A DNA stretch of 64,000 nt from Desulfobacterales bacterium. GTDB taxonomy: Bacteria; Desulfobacterota; Desulfobacteria; Desulfobacterales; JAFDDL01. Below are positions 44,821-53,877 of the stretch, in pieces. Location: positions 124,001-188,000 of the forward strand of contig JAVEYW010000004.1 of NCBI GenBank assembly GCA_034003325.1, written 5' to 3'. The translations under genes were made by a program, and so were the position numbers. The notes below the pieces were generated by a model, which worked only from the letters and a program-made list of their open reading frames with translations, made no database searches and was not told the origin of the DNA. Every line of letters starts with the position of its first letter. The first letter of the stretch is position 1.

Positions 44821-44925
44821 AACCCTTAAAGACTGAGTTCACCGGTTAACAGGCCAACCATTTTAGCAACAACTGAAATTGTATAACTTGATCCTGCATG
44901 TTCGCCCGTTAGGAATTCCAGCGCC

Positions 44926-46101
44926 ATGAAATCAAGAAATGTTGTCGCCAAACGTCACCAGAGCTACGTATTTATCATCATAATTGGTATCGTTGGCGCA
45001 CACACGAACGCCGTCATGCCCGCGATAATCAGCACCCTGGCCAGAGCAGGCCATTTCGGAGTCTCGGGGGCGGGGGTTATTGCCTCCCTCGAATTGTTAG
45101 GGTTGACCCTTTCCATCGTGCTCCTTTCTGCTTTCGTAACGAAAGTGCCCATTAGAATGGCCGCGCAATGGGGAAGCTTTCTTTTAGTGGCCATCAATCT
45201 ATTTTCTATTTTCATCACCAGCTATTTTTATATTTGTATTTTTCGCTTCTTTTCAGGAGCCGGCGCCGGCCTGCTTCTCGGTCTTTCGTCGAATAGAATC
45301 AGCACCTCGACCTCACCCCAAAAGATGTTCGGCATATTCTATTTGTTTAACTCTGTCCTATCTTTTATTGCATTTCAGATATGGCATGATTTGGAAAATT
45401 TTCAGGGCGGCAGCAGCCCCTTTGTTTGGCTGTCCGCCATTTCGCTCTTAGGCGTGCTGGCAAGCTTTCAATTGCTCGATAACGCTATTGGTGATGCGCG
45501 GAAAAAGACACCCTCAAAACATCCTGCCGATATTTCTTTATGTCGGTGTATTATTTCTTTGATCAGCATCTTTCTGTTTTACCTTTCCAACAATTGCCTA
45601 TGGAGCCATATTATCATCTTAGGAACCCATAAGGGAATTCGTCCCGATGGTATCCACCAGATCTTATCCTATGCGATCCTATCTCAAATGGGTGCCATGA
45701 GCTTGGCAGCCTGGATCGGATCAAAATTCGGGGCTATCGCACCGCTTCTTTGGGGAAGTGCAATACTCTATGCCGCGATGCTATCGATAATAAATAGCCA
45801 TACGCATTTCGTTTTTTTTGCAGCGGTATTCTTCTTTATATTTTCCTGGTCTTTTATAACTCCGTTTGTGATGGGAAGTTTATCCTTCCTGGACCCTAAA
45901 GGAAGGCTCACAACACTGAGTATCGCGGCCTTATATGGTGGGTTGGCTGTCGCCCCTTCTGTTGTTGGCACTCTGTTAAAATTTTCAAGTGGTGAATTCA
46001 GGCATGTTTTCGGGCTATCGATTGTTTTGTTTCCATTAAGTTTGCTGTCATTGGCGCTTTCATTGAAGCGCTCTCGTCCCCCCTTATCTTTAACATATTG
46101 A
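44926..46101 (+). CDS. MFS transporter
   Basis: An inner-membrane carrier of 391 residues with about 12 hydrophobic helices (first at 15-33, then 47-70, 80-98, 101-122). FRFFSGAGAGLLLGLS in helix 4 has the charged RxxxGxGxG pattern of MFS motif B. Short intracellular loops and the compact size suggest import or export of a small metabolite. It follows the dikinase-like gene by 163 nt in the same direction, so it may bring in the substrate or remove the product of that enzyme. No closer family assignment is possible by eye. Confidence 0.82.
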   Translation: MKSRNVVAKRHQSYVFIIIIGIVGAHTNAVMPAIISTLARAGHFGVSGAGVIASLELLGLTLSIVLLSAFVTKVPIRMAAQWGSFLLVAINLFSIFITSYFYICIFRFFSGAGAGLLLGLSSNRISTSTSPQKMFGIFYLFNSVLSFIAFQIWHDLENFQGGSSPFVWLSAISLLGVLASFQLLDNAIGDARKKTPSKHPADISLCRCIISLISIFLFYLSNNCLWSHIIILGTHKGIRPDGIHQILSYAILSQMGAMSLAAWIGSKFGAIAPLLWGSAILYAAMLSIINSHTHFVFFAAVFFFIFSWSFITPFVMGSLSFLDPKGRLTTLSIAALYGGLAVAPSVVGTLLKFSSGEFRHVFGLSIVLFPLSLLSLALSLKRSRPPLSLTY

Positions 46102-46263
46102 TAGGTTAAGCCATATTTAAGATGCGACTATTTTCCATGGCCCGTTATTCAATGATTTTTTCGGCTTGACATTGCAAATCACCCTAACATAAGGCTATCC
46201 ATAATGGGCGATAGGGGGTGTGTACCCCCGGATTATCGCTAATGCGGGAAAGGATGCTGCCCA

Positions 46264-48495
46264 GTGCGTCTTTACAATAGTTTTAAAAAAGTTTTCATCA
46301 CCAAAAACGATCTGCGTGAGGCGCTCAAAAACCGTCATTACAGCGCTATTCCGCCGGGTGAATACGCTTTCTTAGAGCACTACTGTGATGATAAAGATTG
46401 TGATTGTCGGCGTGTCATCATTTCCGCGCTTGGACTTACTGAATGCAAAGTGCTTGCTACCATCAATATGGGACTAGACCCCGGCATTAAAGGGGTTTCC
46501 CCTTTTCTTGATCCCTTAGGCATCCAGTCGGAATATTCAAGCAATATTCTTACCCTTTTCCTCCACTTGATCAACACGGACACAAAGTACCTTTTTGACT
46601 TACAACAGCACTATATTGCGATAAAGGAAACTGTCAGCGGGGAGGCATACAGCAGCAACCCATTTGAAATGTTATTAAAAAATCGCGTAAAGGCCATACA
46701 AAATGATCTCACCAAAATCAAAATGCCTGAAAGTATGAATACAGTTAAAAAGGAAGATGAAGAAAAAGCGACACATGATACCGCTTCAGGTCAATTTAAC
46801 AGCAAAGAATTCCTTGAGGATGCCAAAATTCTGGTGAGATCGATTGTAGGCCAATTACAGCACAAGAATGATCAAGGTTCGGATCAGTACGTCTATAAAC
46901 ATATTAAAAAAAACCCGCTCATTGCATTTTCTCTTCTAAAATTACTACTTGATGATTATGCTCCGGACGGCACCGCCCGAGATATGAGCCAAAGTTACCA
47001 AGCTTGCCTATCATTGCTTGTGGATGCAATGACAGAACTTCGATATTCGGCCGAAGAGAATCGGCAGTGGGCGGTTGATGCAACTGAGCAGTTACAGCAT
47101 GAAATGGCCTCCCGCGCCTTTAAGCTTGAAGTTGATACGCGCGTTCAGGCTGATTTAGTGCAGGCCTTATACAAGGCAAAACTGGAACTCCATCCGGAAA
47201 TCAAGACTGAAAGCGAAAAGATTGCCGAATATTACGGTCGATTTGTGATTCACAAAAGGCCGGCGGATTTGGATAACCTTTTTGAGGAAATCGCCGCTCA
47301 GGCGCATAACAACCCTTTTTCATTAATGGAACAGGTTTTGCCCGAAATAAACCTGCTACCCGTTGAAGGGCAGGTGCAAGCTGTTACCGATATGGCCGGA
47401 GCACGCAACCCGCTCATTCGTGAGCTTTCCGCACTCATGCTGCTTCATCCGAATTATGAGGTAAGGCAACATGTACCGTCTGTTTTCGAAGACCCATCGA
47501 TTATTAAAAACATTAGCCCGGTCACCCTGCGTCGAATGATCGGCATTCGTAACTGGTTACCAAAGCAGGAGCGTCCCGCCTTGGATGGTCTCATTAAAAA
47601 ACTGCGCATGACCCATTTGGAATGTGCACCCCTTCCGAAAATTAACGGCATCAAAGTATATGCATCTCCGTTTGATGGCGCGGGCGCACAAGGCATATTG
47701 AATGTTATTGGACAAAATCAAAAAAGCCAGCTTTCATCTGTCTTGATAAAGCAGGGGCTGGGAATCCGCAGTGTCTCAGGGGTAGATCCTCTTAACGATA
47801 TGAATGTGGAGTCCATCCTGATTGATATGAATCAAACCGCCATGCTGGAAATGATCGACTCTTCCTTTGAAGATCGCGCTATTTCCTATTTTATATGGGT
47901 GGGTCAACAGCAAGGGATGCCCCCGCCAGCGGGATTATTACATATTGCCGAATCGATAGGCAGTGAGTATTGGATTCCGGAGCCTGTAAATTTAGATAGA
48001 GAAATCGATTTACTTGAAGAGGGCATCAAGCTCATCAATCGCCGCGTCCTGTCAAATGAAAACCTCGTGAGGGTATTAAAACAGAGCAGAGCCTGGCCGG
48101 CCAAACAACCCTTTGCCAATTCTTGGTTTGAAGATGATCCCCGTGTGGATGAACTATTGCTCGGCATTCCGGGTATTTCCTCTCGACTTGGCAGCGGAAT
48201 GCTTCGAGAAGCCACTGAACTCATCGTTTCGGAAATTATCGAGGCGAAATACGATGTATGGGCGGAGAGACTGCTTTGGGTAACGCTGTGGGCCAAGGCT
48301 TGCAAAAGTTTAAGTCCTCTTCCATGGGAAGATTTCTTCATTGTGGCAAGGCAATTTAGACAGGGCTTACCGGCCAAAAGAATCCCCGTTCTTGTAGCTG
48401 CCGCTGAAAGGTCCGTCTCATCGGGCATACAGCGTTTGCGAGCAAGACCATTGACTTTGGCTCGATCCGTCGCCCGATCATTTTCTTTTTGTTAA
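46264..48495 (+). CDS. Uncharacterised 743-residue protein
   Basis: I do not recognise a family with certainty. The start is GTG at 46264 with AAAGGA about 10 nt upstream. Residues 35-52 contain EHYCDDKDCDCRRV, a Cys/His cluster (HxxC...CxC) found at the N-terminus of various uncharacterised bacterial proteins and likely to bind a metal. Residues about 140-330 are charged and helical; about 340-460 look like HEAT-type helical repeats (SALMLLHPNYEVRQHV). The rest is mixed alpha/beta without transmembrane segments or a signal peptide, ending in an arginine-rich tail. It lies between an MFS gene and a response regulator gene in one direction. A cytoplasmic scaffold or accessory factor is possible, nothing more. 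Confidence 0.6.
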   Translation: MRLYNSFKKVFITKNDLREALKNRHYSAIPPGEYAFLEHYCDDKDCDCRRVIISALGLTECKVLATINMGLDPGIKGVSPFLDPLGIQSEYSSNILTLFLHLINTDTKYLFDLQQHYIAIKETVSGEAYSSNPFEMLLKNRVKAIQNDLTKIKMPESMNTVKKEDEEKATHDTASGQFNSKEFLEDAKILVRSIVGQLQHKNDQGSDQYVYKHIKKNPLIAFSLLKLLLDDYAPDGTARDMSQSYQACLSLLVDAMTELRYSAEENRQWAVDATEQLQHEMASRAFKLEVDTRVQADLVQALYKAKLELHPEIKTESEKIAEYYGRFVIHKRPADLDNLFEEIAAQAHNNPFSLMEQVLPEINLLPVEGQVQAVTDMAGARNPLIRELSALMLLHPNYEVRQHVPSVFEDPSIIKNISPVTLRRMIGIRNWLPKQERPALDGLIKKLRMTHLECAPLPKINGIKVYASPFDGAGAQGILNVIGQNQKSQLSSVLIKQGLGIRSVSGVDPLNDMNVESILIDMNQTAMLEMIDSSFEDRAISYFIWVGQQQGMPPPAGLLHIAESIGSEYWIPEPVNLDREIDLLEEGIKLINRRVLSNENLVRVLKQSRAWPAKQPFANSWFEDDPRVDELLLGIPGISSRLGSGMLREATELIVSEIIEAKYDVWAERLLWVTLWAKACKSLSPLPWEDFFIVARQFRQGLPAKRIPVLVAAAERSVSSGIQRLRARPLTLARSVARSFSFC

Positions 48496-48886
48496 TCAAG
48501 GACAAATGGGGCCTGAGCCGTTGCTCAGTAAAACAATTCGATAAAAGGGGCTGCGCCAGTCATGTTTTTTTAACGGTTAAGCAGACTTTTTAATTGAATG
48601 ACATTCACAAAAAGGTTGATTATTTAACCCGACTGTATTAAGGCATAATCGGTATGCATTCATTTGAGAATCGGCCCTTAATGCTCTTTCCACACATATC
48701 GCATGATCCGAAGCCCAAACCTCCAACAATGGTTACCGTCCGGAGCTGATTGCCGAGTCGCCGTTAATTGAGTGCATCCAAAAAAATAATATTGATCCAA
48801 TTATTCGGTATATTGAATCCATCCTAATTTTAAGGGTGTATCTTTTTGTCGGATTAGCACCTACTGACATCTTAAATGGGGGCGTT
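48496..48886. other. Spacer upstream of the response regulator
   Basis: About 390 bp, AT-rich, with no supported gene. A promoter for the regulator is expected here but I find neither a convincing sigma-70 nor a sigma-54 site. Confidence 0.4.
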
Positions 48887-50296
48887 ATGATTTCTACTCT
48901 CGCCATAGTAGAGGATAGACAAACCTATAGGGTAGTTTCCGACGTGTTGTCAAACCTGTGCACTGATCACAATGTCTGTTTTAAAACTGAAGATTATGTC
49001 AACACCATAAAAGCGGGGGAATATAATCTTCTTTTGCTGGACCTCGATATTTTCACAATAAATGAAATAGAAAATATTAAACGGGATCGCCCCGACCTTA
49101 CCTATAGTTTCATACTTTCCACGTCAAACATAAAGAAATTGACTGAATATGAAGACACTTTTAATGAAAAAATATTGTATACATTCAAACCAATCAAGGC
49201 CGATCCTCTCGCCAAAAAAATAAAATGCGCCTTCCCTACGAACATTGCCACCGACCGGGACGGTAGTTATTTTTCCGATGTTTATATTGGAGAACATCCG
49301 TCAATCGTAGCGTTTAACCGTAGGATAGATTTTCTTGAGAAGACAACGCTGCCCATCGATTCTATACTTATCTTGGGAGAGACGGGCGTTGGAAAGGAAA
49401 TCTATGCCAGATACATACACCAAAAATTACGGCCGGATAAGCGGTTTTTTGCTGTTAATTGCGGTGCTATCACGCCGAACTTATTAGAAGAAGAACTTTT
49501 TGGACATGAAAAAGGCGTGTTCACGAGTGCACACGAGGTGAGAAAAGGTATTCTTGAAGAGTACAGCGATGGGACTGTTTTTTTTGACGAATTTGCGGAA
49601 CTCGATATGCAGCTTCAAAGCAAGTTCCTGCGAATTCTTGAAGATAGACTCATTCGGCGAATCGGAAGCAACAAATTTATCAAGTGTAATTCCTTATTCG
49701 TTTTTGCCACCAACAGGGACCTTGAAGAAGATATTTCCCAAAAAAAATTCCGGCTTGATTTGTTCCACAGAATAAATAGAATTACCTTCAGAATACCTGC
49801 GCTGCGAGAAAGGAAAATGGATATTGCGTCATTGGCAAACTTCTTAATCGCCAACGCAAATAAAAAATACAATCGCCATCTTCAACTGGATGATCATGTG
49901 ATTGAATTTTTTGAGTCTTGCATCTGGAAGGGCAATATTCGAGAGATGAAAAATATTCTGGAAAATCTAGTTTGCTTTGCCGATTCGGACGCGACCATCA
50001 TTCAAATGGACGATTTGCCAACCTCCTTCTTTCGACAGCAGGAAATAAAGAATAGCGATGATAATTCTGAATCTGAAAGAGTTTTTATGCTCGATAATAT
50101 GGAAGGGCGGACCCTTGATGATCTAACCGTAGATTTTCAACGAATCGTTATTGAAAGAGTGATGCGGGGGGCAGAAAATCGAAAAGGTTTGGCTGCTAAA
50201 AAGTTGGGGCTTTCCAGGTTTCAGTTATACAGATATCTGAAACAACTTAACCTGGAGAGTGGCACCCAGGAGCTTATGGATACCGGTCATTCGTGA
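48887..50296 (+). CDS. Sigma-54-type response regulator with degenerate GAFTGA loop
   Basis: A 469-residue NtrC-like protein. The receiver domain (1-120) retains an Asp in LLLLDLDIF and the Lys in YTFKPI. The AAA+ domain has Walker A GETGVGKE (about 164-171), Walker B GTVFFDEFAEL and the arginine-finger region DLFHRINRITFRIPALRERK. The sigma-54 contact loop at 210-215 reads GVFTSA instead of GAFTGA: the second and fifth positions differ. A Fis-type helix-turn-helix (GLAAKKLGLSRFQLYRYLKQL) ends the protein. The changed loop may weaken or abolish coupling to sigma-54, so it could act with sigma-70 or as a repressor. No kinase gene is adjacent. Start set at ATG 48887 after GGGGGCG. Confidence 0.87.
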   Translation: MISTLAIVEDRQTYRVVSDVLSNLCTDHNVCFKTEDYVNTIKAGEYNLLLLDLDIFTINEIENIKRDRPDLTYSFILSTSNIKKLTEYEDTFNEKILYTFKPIKADPLAKKIKCAFPTNIATDRDGSYFSDVYIGEHPSIVAFNRRIDFLEKTTLPIDSILILGETGVGKEIYARYIHQKLRPDKRFFAVNCGAITPNLLEEELFGHEKGVFTSAHEVRKGILEEYSDGTVFFDEFAELDMQLQSKFLRILEDRLIRRIGSNKFIKCNSLFVFATNRDLEEDISQKKFRLDLFHRINRITFRIPALRERKMDIASLANFLIANANKKYNRHLQLDDHVIEFFESCIWKGNIREMKNILENLVCFADSDATIIQMDDLPTSFFRQQEIKNSDDNSESERVFMLDNMEGRTLDDLTVDFQRIVIERVMRGAENRKGLAAKKLGLSRFQLYRYLKQLNLESGTQELMDTGHS

Positions 50297-50319
50297 GCAA
50301 TTGGCGTGATTCTCCCTGA

Positions 50320-50391
50320 ATGGCGGATATTCCGAACGATACCGACATTCAACCCGTGATTCAAATCAGTGAAGCCAAAAAAAATAGAAAA
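50320..50391 (+). pseudogene. EthD C-terminal gene relic
   Basis: ATGGCGGATATTCCGAACGA onward encodes MADIPNDTDIQPVIQISEAKK, nearly identical at DNA and protein level to the last 21 codons of the EthD gene at 29118-29429. The rest of the gene is missing, replaced upstream by the response regulator gene that ends at 50296. Confidence 0.75.
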
Positions 50392-50414
50392 ATCACTGGA
50401 AATAACGGCAAAAC

Positions 50415-50473
50415 AAACAGGCTCTTTTATCTTTTTTCCCACTATGGGAAGCTTTTGATAAAAGAGCCTGTTT
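50415..50473. terminator. Bidirectional terminator (duplicate copy A)
   Basis: 17-bp perfect arms at 50415-50431 (AAACAGGCTCTTTTATC) and 50457-50473, with A-rich sequence before and T-rich sequence after, so it can terminate from both sides. An almost identical hairpin lies at 52165-52222 beside the intact oxidoreductase gene. Confidence 0.85.
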
Positions 50474-50506
50474 TTATGTTACCGAAACAGCAATGCGGTA
50501 TTAAAA

Positions 50507-50684
50507 CTATTCCAGGTCGATCAACTTGGTTTTGAGGATCTTCTGGGTGCAAAGGATTGCCGACGATACTGCGGTATCCATGGCGATGCCCCAGCCGCGT
50601 ACGGTATCGCCAACGTTGTAGAGGCCAGGCCACATTCAGCGCCCTGACGTCCAGCCGTTGCTTCCAGGCGTTGCCCGGAAAGGC
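50507..50684 (-). pseudogene. Decayed 3' fragment of an FAD oxidoreductase gene
   Basis: About 90 percent identical by eye to 52257-52432, the C-terminal coding part of the oxidoreductase at 52251-53657. It has an early TAG in place of the codon two before the true stop and a small insertion (GAGGCCAGGCC against GAGTCCGGCC) that breaks the frame. The homology stops abruptly at 50684, where transposase-like sequence begins. Confidence 0.85.
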
Positions 50685-50945
50685 GATAATACCATCGATT
50701 TGGAAGATGCAGCCAGCGGCTACAAAGTCTTGATGGTCATCGAGCGATGCTTCCGGTCTCTTAAACGGACCCAGATCAAGATGATGCCGATGTATCATCG
50801 GGCCTCGCGGCGCATTGAGGCGCATGTGAAAATTTGCGTGCTGGCAGCTGATGATTGAAAGGGTGGCCGAACTGGAATGCGGCACAAAATCAATCGCAGA
50901 TTTTGGGTATGGTGTCCGCGGAATTCCTTTTTCGGTGATGCCGCC
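50685..50945 (+). mobile_element. IS1634/IS4-like transposase relic
   Basis: The plus strand encodes SGYKVLMVIERCFRSLKRTQ and MMPMYHRASRRIEAHVKIC, the YxxxxxIExxFRxLK and PVYHxxxxRIxxHxxIC signatures surrounding the catalytic Glu of IS4-superfamily DDE transposases (IS1634 type). A frameshift near 50857 separates it from the continuation LMIERVAELECGTKS. Only the C-terminal catalytic part remains; no terminal repeats were identified. It starts exactly where the duplicated oxidoreductase fragment ends. Confidence 0.75.
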
Positions 50946-50955
50946 GGGATCAAGA

Positions 50956-52038
50956 TTATGACTTTTTCACTTGCGCTTCGAGTTCCCGGGAAGATCGGAC
51001 AAAAGCGGAGACTTCCGCTGGCACCTGAATCTTGTCATCTGCTTTTCGCACCAGACGCAATGCCTCAACCGGGCATTCCCTCACGCAAAGCCCGCAACCG
51101 ATGCAGCGGTCAACGTGGATTTCTGCAACATCATCTCCTGACAGGGCAATGGCATCCATAGGGCATCGTTCAACGCAGTTTCCGCAGCCGCTGCAAAGCT
51201 CGGTATCAACCATTGAAAAATAATTGGAGGATACCACCAAACCGGGAGAGGGCATTTTTTTTAAAGCGATTAAGGCGTCGCAACAATTTGGGCAGCAGTT
51301 GCAGATAAATTCCGGGTCCTCAGTATTGGAAGCCTGGGGAACCAGACCCGCTTCCTCGACCATATCAAGCAAGCGCATTGCCTCTTCTTTGCTGATAAAC
51401 CTTCCCATGCCTGTTTCCACATAATAATCGGCATAAAAGTCAAACATCAGACAGACCTCTTTCGGCTGGTCGCATTTGCCTCCGTTTGTTGTCCTTAATT
51501 TGTTGCATATACAATCGGCAACCGATATGCGATCCTTGCGTTGGATAACCTTCCGGATATCGTCATAAGGAGCCACTGCAACGGTGGATTTTAAGGCGGA
51601 GTGTATCGGTATGTTTCTTATGGGAAACGGAAGATCAACCTTGGTGATATACAAATTCGGACGGCTATGGTACTCTTCCACCAATTCCGCCCACTCCTTG
51701 TCTACACGCAGGAGTTGATTTTCCTCGATACCCAAACACCAGGGAGCCGCGAGATAATAAGGTGGCTCTCCTTCCTTTTTGGGGAATCTGGCATAAATTT
51801 GACCTTTTTTAAGCATGTGTTGTAAGGTTTCTTCAACTTCCGCCGAATCCCGGTTTATTTTTAAAGCGACCTCTTCCGCTGTTTGTAGGTCTCGGGAGAG
51901 ATGAAGGAACATGGCTGCTTCTTCTTCGGTGAACAGCTTTTTGAGCAACTTGATCTCAACGCCGGATTCAGTACGGGCAAAACCATAGGAATACTCGTTC
52001 AGCTTGTCTGCCACTTTGTCATAAATAGTGCTTGTCAT
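50956..52038 (-). CDS. Multi-cluster 4Fe-4S protein with N-terminal winged-helix-like region
   Basis: A 360-residue cytoplasmic iron-sulfur protein. Residues about 30-85 look like a winged helix (EEEAAMFLHLSRDLQTAEEVALKINRD...MLKKGQIYARF). Further Cys sets are VADCICNKLR...C...C near 180-205, FICNCCPNCCDAL near 255-267, and two classical ferredoxin motifs CSGCGNCVERCP and CIGCGLCVRECP near 290-335. It probably carries electrons for a neighbouring oxidoreductase; similar proteins are frequent in anaerobic aromatic degraders. Start at ATG 52038 behind AAAGGAG. A terminator hairpin separates it from the FAD gene upstream on the same strand, so it may be expressed separately. Confidence 0.85.
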   Translation of the reverse strand: MTSTIYDKVADKLNEYSYGFARTESGVEIKLLKKLFTEEEAAMFLHLSRDLQTAEEVALKINRDSAEVEETLQHMLKKGQIYARFPKKEGEPPYYLAAPWCLGIEENQLLRVDKEWAELVEEYHSRPNLYITKVDLPFPIRNIPIHSALKSTVAVAPYDDIRKVIQRKDRISVADCICNKLRTTNGGKCDQPKEVCLMFDFYADYYVETGMGRFISKEEAMRLLDMVEEAGLVPQASNTEDPEFICNCCPNCCDALIALKKMPSPGLVVSSNYFSMVDTELCSGCGNCVERCPMDAIALSGDDVAEIHVDRCIGCGLCVRECPVEALRLVRKADDKIQVPAEVSAFVRSSRELEAQVKKS

Positions 52039-52164
52039 TTTTTTTATCTCCTTTAAAAGATTACTCTTGTCCAAAAACGGTATTAAACTGGAGTATTCCA
52101 TTAAGATCTTGAAAAAAAGCCTCCTTGTAAAGCATGGTTTAGCTGCTAAGATAAACCGTAAAAC

Positions 52165-52222
52165 AAACAGGCCCTTTTATCTTTTTTCCGTTACGGGAAG
52201 CTTTTGATAAAAGAGCCTGTTT
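52165..52222. terminator. Terminator downstream of the FAD oxidoreductase (copy B)
   Basis: Arms 52165-52181 and 52206-52222 pair with one mismatch in 17 positions and are flanked by A and T runs. It lies between the FAD oxidoreductase stop and the 4Fe-4S gene start, both read on the minus strand. The same hairpin is present as copy A at 50415-50473. Confidence 0.8.
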
Positions 52223-52250
52223 TATGTGTTATCGAAACCGCAATGCGGTT

Positions 52251-53657
52251 TTAAAACTCTTCCAGGTCGATCAACTTGGTTTTGAGGATCTTCTGCGCGC
52301 AAAGGACTGCCGACGATACCGCGGTATCCATGGCGACGCCCCAGCCGCGTACGGTGTCGCCCACGTTGTAGAGTCCGGCCACATTCGGCGCCCTGACGTC
52401 CAGCCGTTGCTTCCAGGCGTTGCCCGGAAAGGCCATGCTCGTGTCCGTCGCCAGAATCACGCCGTCCCCTTTCCAGATGATGTCCTCATCCTTGAAATCG
52501 GGGAACATGGTCTTGATCTCCCGCCAGAAGCTTCGAATCTCCTTATCGTAGATGGATTTTCGCTCTCGAAGCAAATCCACGTACCAGCGCGGCCATACCG
52601 GGCCGTACTGAAAGAGGTGCTGCCCCTGGGGTGCAATGCTCGGCACCCAGTTGGTGGGTTCGCTGAGCCATCTCACGTAGCTGGCGCCCGTGCTGTTGAC
52701 CTCTTCCATGCAGGGGACCAGCACCGCTGTCTTATAGGACATCAGCGGTTTCTTGCTGATGCAGGTGATGCCGGCGCTGGCGCGTGCCGCCAACTGGCTG
52801 TGCTCTTCCAGAAAACGCGCCTTGTCTACAAACCATCTGGGGAAAAAATCCCGTGGAATCAGCCGGAAAATATCCCACACCGGCATGTTGCTGATGACGA
52901 TGGGCGCTTCAAGCTTCAAGACGCCGTCTTTGCTCTCTGCGATCACACCGGTCACGGCTTCGCTGCGCACCGTTATTTCACGGGCCACGGTGTTCAGCAA
53001 CACCTCGCCGCCACCGGCGGTAACCGCCTTGGCAAAGGCCTCGTTGATCAGGTTCAAGGGACCGTCCTTCGGATACACGGACCATGCCTTTTCCTTCAGG
53101 GCCAGCTTTAAGCACCGGAGCACCTCGCCGGCGGAGAGGTTGGAGTTAAATTCTTCGGTGATATAAATATTGCCCATCTGCGCGATGAAGTCCTGCACAT
53201 CCAGGCTGCTGGTATGATCTTTCAGCCAGTCGCCAAAACCGATATAATCCCACTCCTCCATCTCGTCAAAGCTCATCTTTTCCACCAGATGCAAGGTGTC
53301 GATCAGCTCCGGCCGATCCCCCGCCGGAATGTAGTCCCAGGTGGCAAAATCATCGATCTCTCCTGGCACTTCATGGAACTTCTTGTTCCGAAAGAGAACG
53401 AAATTGGGGTCGAGCGTCTGCAAGGGAATACTCTGTCCGACCAGGTCCAGCAATTTCACCGCATGGCCGCCCGCGGACAGGCCGTGAAATCCGTATTCGG
53501 TTAAAATCCCTTTCAGCGGAAAAGAAGTAGCCCTGCCGCCGACAATCGGCGCCTTTTCAAGAACCGTTACGTTTTTCCCCCTTGAAGCCAATGCCGCTGC
53601 CACTGCAAGCCCGCCGATACCAGCCCCGATAACGATCACATCACTTTTTTTCGCCAT
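52251..53657 (-). CDS. FAD-dependent oxidoreductase (phytoene desaturase-like)
   Basis: A 468-residue flavoprotein: VIVIGAGIGGLAVAAALASRGKNVTVLEK and VGGRATSF at the N-terminus form the FAD site; GLYNVGDTVRGWGVAMDTAVSSA near the C-terminus is the second FAD contact. It belongs to the broad phytoene desaturase/NAD(P)-binding amine oxidase group, which acts on long hydrophobic molecules. AAGGAG precedes the ATG. It lies 220 nt downstream of the bssB-like gene on the same strand and may be transcribed with the glycyl-radical enzyme genes. It is intact, whereas a copy of its 3' end at 50507-50684 is decayed. No chemistry can be assigned. Confidence 0.88.
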   Translation of the reverse strand: MAKKSDVIVIGAGIGGLAVAAALASRGKNVTVLEKAPIVGGRATSFPLKGILTEYGFHGLSAGGHAVKLLDLVGQSIPLQTLDPNFVLFRNKKFHEVPGEIDDFATWDYIPAGDRPELIDTLHLVEKMSFDEMEEWDYIGFGDWLKDHTSSLDVQDFIAQMGNIYITEEFNSNLSAGEVLRCLKLALKEKAWSVYPKDGPLNLINEAFAKAVTAGGGEVLLNTVAREITVRSEAVTGVIAESKDGVLKLEAPIVISNMPVWDIFRLIPRDFFPRWFVDKARFLEEHSQLAARASAGITCISKKPLMSYKTAVLVPCMEEVNSTGASYVRWLSEPTNWVPSIAPQGQHLFQYGPVWPRWYVDLLRERKSIYDKEIRSFWREIKTMFPDFKDEDIIWKGDGVILATDTSMAFPGNAWKQRLDVRAPNVAGLYNVGDTVRGWGVAMDTAVSSAVLCAQKILKTKLIDLEEF

Positions 53658-53877
53658 TTACTTACTCCTTAAAGATTGGGCCAAAGATAGTACAACCATC
53701 GTCTCTTCAGCGCGAAATAAAACATGAATACACCCATGAAAAAAGCCAACATTACAACCTGCAACCGTGTTTATTCTTCAGCAGGAGAATTGATTTTTCA
53801 TAGCGTGGCTCAAAAGTTTTCACGGTATGTCAACGCAACCATCAAACTCAATGCCTGCGGTCACCAACGAAAACGGC

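Noticed and set aside
46164-46180. Sigma-54-like site CGGCTTGACATTGCA upstream of the 743-residue protein
   Set aside because: GG and GC doublets are nine rather than ten bases apart, a spacing that normally destroys sigma-54 recognition.
52224-53111. 295-codon plus-strand frame
   Set aside because: Antisense to the FAD oxidoreductase gene, with no domain; a codon-bias shadow.
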